From: a virus
Reading direction: 5' to 3' (one strand)
Length of the DNA: 24,223 nucleotides
Virus record (IMG/VR): IMGVR_UViG_3300033153_007336
Location: 1 to 24,223 of that record
Shown here: positions 19,466 through 24,223 of the stretch, piece by piece
Position numbering within the stretch: position 1 is the stretch's first letter
Layout: each line of letters starts with the position of its first letter
Position numbers and translations under genes: made by a program
Notes under the pieces: model-generated
Seen by the model: only the letters and a program-made list of their open reading frames with translations
Told to the model about the DNA's origin: nothing
Database searches by the model: none

Positions 19466-20425
19466 TTATTCTTCCGCTAAGTTTTGAAAATAATTCATTG
19501 CTTCATCATCTTCATCAAAACCATTTTCGTCCTTAGTTGATTCACTAACAACAGCTTCTTTTTCCTTTTCAGGTTCAGCAGCTTTATTTTTGAACTTTGG
19601 TTTTTCAGATATAGTTTTTTCTTGAGAAGGTGTTTCATCAATAGTTTCTGCTGTAGCTGTAGATTTCTCTCCACCCTCAACACGATTGAAACGTTTTTCA
19701 AGTTCAGGGAACTCTTTAAACTTATCTTTATCATTAAGTTCTTTTAATGTATACTCTTGATCGTACACAGCAGACATCTCTTCATCAGTAGGTAAGAACT
19801 GTGACATTTTTTCAAATTCAGAGCTATCATAGTTGGTTTGTTGATCAACTTGACGGATCTTTAATTTGTAGTTAGCACCGTTCCACATATGAAATGGTTG
19901 AATTGGAGTTTCATCAGGGAATTCTGGTTTAGCAGCTACCATTAACTGATCGAAAATTCTTTTACCATATTTGAATATGAATACTTTTCCTTCATTCTCA
20001 GGAGTTTCAGGGTCACTTACAACATAGATATTACTGTAGTAAGATAACTTACGCTTACGGTTGCGGATAGCACCATCTTTAACTGACTTAGGTGTAGTAT
20101 CCCAACCACCATGAGATTCAACAATCGCACGATTAGCAGAACATACAGGACAATCATTATCTAGTGTAGTAGGACAATTTTCAAAATACCATTGACCAGT
20201 TTCACCTTTAAATCCGTGACTGTATAATTTTACGAAAGGGAGATCATCATTTTCTGATGCAGGGAGAAAACGGATAACAGCGTACCCATTTTTTTGTTCG
20301 TCTAACTTAGGATACCATTGACGATCATCATTGTAAGATTTACCCTTACTGCCGCCAGCGTCTTCTAGTTTGTTAGATAATTCTTCGAAAGACATGTCAT
20401 TTTTCTTCATTGAAGCAAAGCTCAT
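19466..20425 (-). CDS. 32: Single-stranded DNA-binding protein gp32
   Basis: Residues 1-20 form the basic, Lys-rich cooperativity region. Residue 70 (His) and Cys84, Cys92, Cys95 form the gp32 zinc site (H-C-C-C, as in T4 His64/Cys77/Cys87/Cys90). Residues 30-250 are the OB-fold core. The C-terminus is long and acidic (DENGFDEDDEAMNYFQNLAE), the part that contacts replication and repair partners. At 319 residues it is slightly longer than T4 gp32 (301). It coats single-stranded DNA in replication, recombination and repair. AAGGAAATAAAAAAT precedes the ATG; upstream is a late promoter and a leader hairpin that could serve autogenous control. The gene order 33-59-32 is as in T4. Confidence 0.95.
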   Translation of the reverse strand: MSFASMKKNDMSFEELSNKLEDAGGSKGKSYNDDRQWYPKLDEQKNGYAVIRFLPASENDDLPFVKLYSHGFKGETGQWYFENCPTTLDNDCPVCSANRAIVESHGGWDTTPKSVKDGAIRNRKRKLSYYSNIYVVSDPETPENEGKVFIFKYGKRIFDQLMVAAKPEFPDETPIQPFHMWNGANYKLKIRQVDQQTNYDSSEFEKMSQFLPTDEEMSAVYDQEYTLKELNDKDKFKEFPELEKRFNRVEGGEKSTATAETIDETPSQEKTISEKPKFKNKAAEPEKEKEAVVSESTKDENGFDEDDEAMNYFQNLAEE

Positions 20426-20451
20426 ATTTTTTATTTCCTTTTTTGATTTGT

Positions 20452-20476
20452 GGTATAGCGGGATTCACCCTTTACC
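20452..20476 (-). promoter_or_regulatory. Leader hairpin before gp32, possible autoregulation site
   Basis: On the minus strand GGTA (20476-20473) pairs with TACC (20455-20452), and inside it GGG-TGAAT-CCC forms a smaller stem. It lies in the gp32 leader, 27 bases before the start codon. T4 gp32 controls its own translation through a folded leader; this hairpin could be a counterpart, but it lacks a clear pseudoknot. Confidence 0.35.
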
Positions 20477-20490
20477 TGTTTTAGTAATGT

Positions 20491-20498
20491 TATTTATC
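20491..20498 (-). promoter_or_regulatory. Late-type promoter (GATAAATA) for gp32
   Basis: On the minus strand GATAAATA followed by ACATTAC resembles the late consensus, with G for the first T. It overlaps the stop codon of the gp59-like gene. The start would lie near 20485, about 60 bases before gp32. T4 gene 32 also has its own late promoter. Confidence 0.5.
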
Positions 20499-21105
20499 AA
20501 CCTTTAAAAATGGTTCTCAGTAATTTTTTATACTTTGACACATCAATAGTTTTAAAATAACAAAGATACTTACGAATTCTTAGTGAATAATCATCGTAAA
20601 TGTGGTCATCTAAATACATCTTGTCGTATTGTTCAGATAAGAAAAAAATCTTTTCTAAAATAACATATGTTTCTAGAGTAATATATTTCTCCATCATTAA
20701 ACGCATAATGATGGGATATTTATTTTTAGTTGGCTTAAATACTTCATTAAACGATAATTCTTTTTCTTCCATAAATCGTTTAATATTATTACAATCATTA
20801 TCGAAGATATATGTAAGTCTACTCATACGTTTCTTCCACGCATGAAATATTTTAATACTATCATCTAGATTTTCTACCATATCAATAATATATTGATCGC
20901 CTTCAACCATATTAGATATAAAGAAAGGTTTAATCTCTTCATCTCTAAAACGTTTAGATACATATTCAAAGAAAGACTTGTCGTTACGATTTCTATAGGA
21001 AGATGGAGATGCCGATACCTTATTATATCTGGTAGCGTCAAAACTATCTCTAGTGAAGTGTGTCTTTATTAATAGGTAAGTTTGATACGTTTCATATCCA
21101 TTCAT
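20497..21105 (-). CDS. 59: Replicative helicase loader gp59
   Basis: The start YETYQTYLLIKTHFTRDSFD matches the N-terminal helix of T4 gp59 (KLYLMIKQHM). The segment YRNRNDKSFFEYVSKRF mirrors KRRDKYFFQKLSEKY in T4, and PFFISNMV mirrors LIFISNLV. The C-terminal part also fits (ITLETYVILEKIF and YDDYSLRIRKY). At 202 residues it is close to T4 gp59 (217). gp59 loads gp41 helicase on gp32-coated fork DNA. It is basic and all-helical. It lies between gp33 and gp32, exactly as in T4, which supports the call. Confidence 0.9.
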   Translation of the reverse strand: MNGYETYQTYLLIKTHFTRDSFDATRYNKVSASPSSYRNRNDKSFFEYVSKRFRDEEIKPFFISNMVEGDQYIIDMVENLDDSIKIFHAWKKRMSRLTYIFDNDCNNIKRFMEEKELSFNEVFKPTKNKYPIIMRLMMEKYITLETYVILEKIFFLSEQYDKMYLDDHIYDDYSLRIRKYLCYFKTIDVSKYKKLLRTIFKG

Positions 21106-21116
21106 ATTTTATTGCA

Positions 21117-21332
21117 TTAAAATAACGATATAGGAACATCATTATCAATCATCATATTTAATTGTTTAGCTTCTAATTCTATTTTTTCTTTTATGTTTTT
21201 ATTGAGTGCGCTTTTCAGTACTTCAAATTCAATTTCATGTGTCTCACAAAGATCTATAACAGCATCTATATAAGATAATCCACTTGTTAATACACGTTGC
21301 TCTACAATCATAGAGAAATTAAAATCATTCAT
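21117..21332 (-). CDS. 33: Late transcription co-activator gp33
   Basis: The segment MIVEQRVLTSGLSYIDAVID matches EKMVEEFGMSYLEATTAF of T4 gp33, and the following ALNKNIKEKIELEAK matches GIIEKIQSEA. At 71 residues it is shorter than T4 gp33 (112 aa), mainly in the N-terminal tail. gp33 binds host RNA polymerase beta flap and links late promoters to the sliding clamp. AAGGGTGGAAAA precedes the ATG. Its place directly upstream of gp59 is as in T4. It is the likely partner for the YATAAATA promoters of this window. Confidence 0.8.
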   Translation of the reverse strand: MNDFNFSMIVEQRVLTSGLSYIDAVIDLCETHEIEFEVLKSALNKNIKEKIELEAKQLNMMIDNDVPISLF

Positions 21333-21342
21333 TTTTCCACCC

Positions 21343-21573
21343 TTAAAGACTATTGATTAAATCTGATTTTTCTTTAAATATATTTTTTACATCATAACCA
21401 ACTGCAGGGTTTTGATTTGTATCAGCACTCATCGTACCATTAACAACCGTAAAAAACTTTTCTGTATTCTTTTTAGAAAAATCCATTCTCTCTTCAATAG
21501 AATATATCATAACTTTAATTGGGGTATTATTTTTCATAACCCATACTTCATCATAAATTTTAAACATTTTCAT
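21343..21573 (-). CDS. Small phage protein, possible SH3-like fold (76 aa)
   Basis: The pattern KIYDEVWVMKNNTPIKVMIYS suggests a short beta barrel. It occupies the position of dsbA in T4 but shows no similarity to DsbA. The ATG at 21573 lies only about three bases from the predicted transcript start, so the first start may be leaderless; the ATG two codons later has a weak GGAT site. It is the first gene of the 33-59-32 operon. Confidence 0.65.
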   Translation of the reverse strand: MKMFKIYDEVWVMKNNTPIKVMIYSIEERMDFSKKNTEKFFTVVNGTMSADTNQNPAVGYDVKNIFKEKSDLINSL

Positions 21574-21582
21574 TATCCAGTT

Positions 21583-21611
21583 ATTATATCTTTATATGTA
21601 GTGTTTGTCAA
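21583..21611 (-). promoter_or_regulatory. Consensus sigma70 promoter for the 33-59-32 operon
   Basis: On the minus strand TTGACA (21611-21606), 17 bases, then a perfect TATAAT (21588-21583). It lacks the conserved leader of the 10-17 kb cassettes. The start would be about 21576. It probably drives early expression of gp33, gp59 and gp32. Confidence 0.8.
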
Positions 21612-21615
21612 GAAC

Positions 21616-22065
21616 TTATACTTCTTCTTTTCTATGAAATTCAATTTCTTTATCAACATCTTCTCTTAATTCTTGAACAATATCTTGTAAATTATCATAG
21701 TAGTTTTCATCACATGTATACTCAACAGGATCAGTTAGTCTATCAATATACTTCATTAAAATTTTACCTAAACGAGCATTACGGATATTTTCTTCTTGGT
21801 AATCTCTACCCCCATACCATTTAGGATCAATCCATATTTCCATTGCAGATACTTCTCTATGATAAGCAAGAATCTTTTTTAAGTCTTCTTGAATAATATA
21901 TTCATCATCAACCATATTACAATATAGTCTCCAATTAACATCTTCATAATTAGCTTCATGTATTTCTTTTAAACGCGCAACCATACCATCATGATCATGA
22001 AATGTTTCTAATTGAAAAGGTTCACCACAAAAATTAGGTGTCCATACTAATGTATACGTAATCAT
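21616..22065 (-). CDS. Acidic phage protein of unknown function (149 aa)
   Basis: I do not recognise this protein. It is acidic and aromatic, with a beta-like start (ITYTLVWTPNFCGEPFQLE) and a long helical C-terminus (NYYDNLQDIVQELREDVDKE). TTAGGAGATTAAT precedes the ATG at 22065. The stop is five bases from the -35 box of the next promoter. Confidence 0.7.
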   Translation of the reverse strand: MITYTLVWTPNFCGEPFQLETFHDHDGMVARLKEIHEANYEDVNWRLYCNMVDDEYIIQEDLKKILAYHREVSAMEIWIDPKWYGGRDYQEENIRNARLGKILMKYIDRLTDPVEYTCDENYYDNLQDIVQELREDVDKEIEFHRKEEV

Positions 22066-22066
22066 A

Positions 22067-22276
22067 TTAATCTCCTAATGTATCCCAATGACCAGAACCC
22101 CAAGTACTAGGTATATACCATATCGAATCACTACTCCATCGTTCTGTTGCTACAGACCATTCATTTTTTGGTGTACCACATTTACTACATACTTTCAAAT
22201 GTATATGAAATTTACTACCGAAAGGCATTTCATATCTTTTATCACATTTAGGACACTTAGCGTATTTATCCCACAT
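22067..22276 (-). CDS. Small zinc-ribbon protein (69 aa)
   Basis: CPKC near residue 8 and CSKC near residue 31 make a four-Cys ribbon over the first 35 residues. The rest is Trp/Ser-rich (ATERWSSDSIWYIPSTWGSG). A good site, AATAGGAAATTATTA, precedes the ATG. The role is unknown. Confidence 0.75.
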   Translation of the reverse strand: MWDKYAKCPKCDKRYEMPFGSKFHIHLKVCSKCGTPKNEWSVATERWSSDSIWYIPSTWGSGHWDTLGD

Positions 22277-22277
22277 A

Positions 22278-22583
22278 TTAATAATTTCCTATTCTACCCA
22301 TATTGAGTCCGGCGGCCGGCAGCCTTAATTCTTTTTCTTTATCCAAAGCTTCTTTTAATTTTTTCGCTATCTCAGGATGCATGATCATACTATTCTCAAA
22401 CATAATAACTTCTGTACTTGGTATTTTAGGTATTGTAATGTTATGTGTTTTAAAAGGTTTCCAAGGCCAAGATAATAAACGTTCTTTCCATGTTCGTTTA
22501 ACTTTTATTGGTTCACCATTTACGGTCATACTAAGGTTTTCAACAACTCTATATCCATTGCATGTGAAGGGTATATTATTCAC
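22278..22583 (-). CDS. Conserved phage protein with WPWKPF motif (101 aa)
   Basis: The middle has TWKERLLSWPWKPFKTHNIT, a motif I recall from conserved small phage proteins of unknown role, followed by P-S-T-E-V and an MHPEIAKKL segment. The C-terminus (LRLPAAGLNMGRIGNY) is encoded partly by an unusual G/C block (22309-22324) in AT-rich DNA. It overlaps the CoaD-like gene by eight bases. Confidence 0.7.
   Translation of the reverse strand: MNNIPFTCNGYRVVENLSMTVNGEPIKVKRTWKERLLSWPWKPFKTHNITIPKIPSTEVIMFENSMIMHPEIAKKLKEALDKEKELRLPAAGLNMGRIGNY
22309..22324 (-). other. G/C-only block in AT-rich DNA
   Basis: Fifteen of these sixteen bases are G or C, with GGCCGCCGG-type palindromes on both strands. 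Nothing else in the window is comparable. It encodes the Leu-Pro-Ala-Ala-Gly stretch of the WPWKPF protein. It may be a constrained protein segment or a foreign insert. Confidence 0.5.
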
Positions 22584-23079
22584 TATTCCACCAATCTGTA
22601 CTTAAAAAGCTATCCATTAATTCATATGTCATTACGTCAGGCATCAAAGGACTTATTATAGTGTAACCAGCTTCCGCTTTAATAAGATTTCTAATAAGAC
22701 TAGAACTTATGTGTTGAGTTTCAGGACTAGAATTAATATATATAGTGTTAACATCAAATGATTTAGTAAATACTTCTACAGATTTCTCATATTCATAATC
22801 TATTGAATTGCGTAGTCCACGAACAACTATTAATGGATAATCGAATTTATCAAATAGTTTATTTAACATACCTTTATGAGATATCACATCAATATATTCA
22901 GGTAAAGATTCTCTTACTAATGACATTCTTTGGTCGAGTGATAATAGATTTGTCTTATCTAAGTTATCCATAACAACAACAGTTAAATTCTCACCAGTGA
23001 ATAGTTCTTCGGCTTTGTATATGATATCCATATGACCTTTAGTAATAGGGTCAAAACTTCCTGTTATTAAAGCTTTCAT
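22576..23079 (-). CDS. coaD: CoaD-type phosphopantetheine adenylyltransferase
   Basis: Residues 7-16 (GSFDPITKGH) hold the nucleotidyltransferase HxGH-like motif, here KGHMDII. Residues 87-90 (RGLR) and the following DYEYEKSV match the pantetheine-binding part of bacterial CoaD. Residues 124-130 (ISSSLIR) are the second nucleotide motif. CoaD converts 4'-phosphopantetheine and ATP to dephospho-CoA. At 167 residues it has the family's full length (E. coli CoaD 159). Substrate use in this phage protein is inferred. It overlaps the HD-domain gene upstream by four bases (ATGA) if both are read as coupled. Confidence 0.85.
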   Translation of the reverse strand: MKALITGSFDPITKGHMDIIYKAEELFTGENLTVVVMDNLDKTNLLSLDQRMSLVRESLPEYIDVISHKGMLNKLFDKFDYPLIVVRGLRNSIDYEYEKSVEVFTKSFDVNTIYINSSPETQHISSSLIRNLIKAEAGYTIISPLMPDVMTYELMDSFLSTDWWNSE

Positions 23080-23621
23080 AATGATTCCATCTCTCTTTTA
23101 ATATTTTTACGTGCTGCTTCTTCAAAGTGAGAAAATCGTTTTGTTATAAAAATAGGTTTCTTTAATAATTCTCTAAAGAAATGTGAACGACCAATTTTCC
23201 ATTCTACATCAGATAAGTGAGAAAATTCTTTTCTTATATTCTCACCATTGATTCTAAAAGTATCATAATCAAGCCCCATTCCCAACAAATCAAGATCAAG
23301 TACAAGTTCTGATTCAGGTCTAGTTGCTTTATGTGTTCTAGTATCCAATATAATGTTAGCAATAACATCAACAGCTTCACCACTACATTCTTTCATGGTG
23401 TCATATCCTTCATCTAACATTTTATACATAAGAGAAGCTGACTTTTCTTCGTTATCTTTTCTCTTAGGATCATAAACTATATCATGAAATAGAACAGCTA
23501 AATACTGTTCTCTGTTCAATAAATTTTTACCACGCTCTAACATAAAATCAATATGATCCATGTTATGATAGAAACGATGTGGTTCATTATAATAAGGTCG
23601 AACTAAATTAATTATGTTCAT
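23076..23621 (-). CDS. HD-domain metal-dependent hydrolase (181 aa)
   Basis: The start RPYYNEPHRFYHNMDHIDFML, then the HD pair at residues 46-47 (LFHDIVYDP), NEEKSA, and DLDLLGMG near residues 109-116 fit the predicted HD-superfamily phosphohydrolases (COG4339). His19/His23, His46 and Asp47, and Asp109 or Asp111 could bind two metals. The substrate is unknown. It is coupled to the CoaD-like gene (four-base overlap). I chose ATG 23621 over a TTG at 23630. A twelve-codon frame (23608-23646) covers the start and might couple it to the gene upstream. Confidence 0.75.
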   Translation of the reverse strand: MNIINLVRPYYNEPHRFYHNMDHIDFMLERGKNLLNREQYLAVLFHDIVYDPKRKDNEEKSASLMYKMLDEGYDTMKECSGEAVDVIANIILDTRTHKATRPESELVLDLDLLGMGLDYDTFRINGENIRKEFSHLSDVEWKIGRSHFFRELLKKPIFITKRFSHFEEAARKNIKREMESL

Positions 23622-23645
23622 ATTTACCAACCAGTTCCGTTCTCA

Positions 23646-23732
23646 TTATAAGAACCATTCAGGGTGCAAAAACATTGATGTGAGAACGACTGCCATTAAG
23701 ATCAGCGTCACCCATTTAATACCTTGTCTCAT
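23646..23732 (-). CDS. Tiny membrane protein (28 aa)
   Basis: MRQGIKW, then a hydrophobic helix (VTLILMAVVLTSMFL), then HPEWFL. AAGGAGAAGGAT, one of the best ribosome sites in the window, directly precedes the ATG at 23732. It would be a single-pass inner-membrane peptide. The role is unknown. Confidence 0.6.
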   Translation of the reverse strand: MRQGIKWVTLILMAVVLTSMFLHPEWFL

Positions 23733-23799
23733 ATCCTTCTCCTTGTTAGTTACATTGCTTGTTCTGAAAAAATATAATACGTCTTCTTATAGCTATCAC

Positions 23800-24096
23800 T
23801 TACTTAGCCTTATCAACTATTTCAGATATAAAATCTAAAGAGAATATTGAATTACCACCATTATATTCATTATACATATATATAATGTTATTCATTGCTT
23901 CCTCAGTTAATCCGAGTTGAGTAACTATTTTACCATCAACAACTTCCGAAAATATAGGAGCTATACCGTAATCCTCAGTTATTAGAGGACGTTCCATTAT
24001 TAAAGAATATCCATCATCATATTTACCTAAAGATACAGATCTTCCTTTACCAAATTTAATACGTTTATGTTCTATTCTTTTCTTTGTTTGTTTCAT
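23800..24096 (-). CDS. Phage protein of unknown function (98 aa)
   Basis: The protein has a strongly basic start (KQTKKRIEHKRIKFGKGRS) and a beta-rich middle (DDGYSLIMERPLIT), then a helical C-terminus. GAGGGAATATT precedes the ATG. The function is unknown. Confidence 0.7.
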   Translation of the reverse strand: MKQTKKRIEHKRIKFGKGRSVSLGKYDDGYSLIMERPLITEDYGIAPIFSEVVDGKIVTQLGLTEEAMNNIIYMYNEYNGGNSIFSLDFISEIVDKAK

Positions 24097-24105
24097 AATA
24101 TTCCC

Positions 24106-24223
24106 TCAGTTCTCAATTAATTCTGTATCCATAAGTGGATGAATTTCATTTTTAATAATATCCATAATCTGAGATATTTTTATACCCTCTACAAATGATA
24201 CACCACCAGCGAACTTATGTCCA
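24106..24223 (-). CDS. C-terminal end of a gene running out of the window
   Basis: The frame is open from the window edge to TGA at 24108-24106, ending ...GGVSFVEGIKISQIMDIIKN and EIHPLMDTELIEN (39 residues at hand less the first). The start lies beyond the window. Only its tail is visible and I do not recognise it. Its stop is nine bases before the next start. Confidence 0.6.
   Translation of the reverse strand, partial: GHKFAGGVSFVEGIKISQIMDIIKNEIHPLMDTELIEN

Noticed and set aside
19495-19734. A Lys/Leu-rich 79-codon frame inside gp32
   Set aside because: It is an alternative register of the acidic gp32 tail; gp32 is certain in this place.
23608-23646. A twelve-codon frame between the tiny membrane protein and the HD gene
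   Set aside because: It overlaps a stop as TAATG and could couple translation, but it is too short to claim as a gene.

Overview
The window is part of the genome of a tailed, T4-type phage (myovirus) with AT-rich DNA, probably infecting a Gram-negative host. The anchors are a single-stranded DNA-binding protein with the gp32 zinc motif and acidic tail, next to a gp59-like helicase loader and a gp33-like late transcription co-activator. This is the T4 gene order 33-59-32. There are also a gp26-type baseplate hub protein, a tape-measure-like protein and a tail-tube-family protein. Late-type promoters (YATAAATA) precede the virion genes, and host-type TTGACA/TATAAT promoters precede small accessory genes. 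The host species cannot be told from the sequence.

Layout. 1-1055 (+): four small genes of unknown function. 1056-1319: an intergenic region with a near-consensus promoter, a short transcript containing only an AUG-UAG start-stop pair, an intrinsic terminator, C-rich repeats and a late promoter. 1320-1910 (+): a late gene. 1907-6360 (-): about twenty tiny, tightly overlapping genes, several of them zinc-ribbon or single-membrane-segment proteins. 6431-7102 (+): a tail-tube-family gene with its own late promoter. 7094-10518 (-): another run of small genes, interrupted by a tRNA-like element with a CCA end at 8923-8994. 10539-16851 (-): an early accessory region in which genes or short operons carry copies of one promoter-leader cassette. 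It includes a DUF262 protein, a Cys-motif/OB-like protein and a HExxH metalloprotease. 16983-19385 (+): late genes for gp26 and a tape-measure-like protein. 19388-21332 (-): terminator, gp32, gp59, gp33. 21343-24223 (-): small genes, a CoaD-type adenylyltransferase and an HD-domain hydrolase.

How the parts work together. Minus-strand genes appear to be early and use host RNA polymerase; plus-strand virion genes appear late. At two places (6384-6421 and 16875-16942) the early and late promoters lie back to back. The gp33 homologue is the expected partner for late promoter use, and gp32/gp59 load helicase at forks.

The best candidate for something new is at 17669-17857. The gp26-like gene ends on a U UUU UUA slippery heptamer, six bases before its stop codon. 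A -1 shift would add a 60-residue domain with no start codon of its own, ending inside the start of the tape-measure-like gene. This is the layout of the G/GT tail chaperones of other phages, here in a T4-type hub module. Other items are the start-stop small RNA, the tRNA-like element, and the early cassettes whose -35 box contains the stop codon of the gene before.
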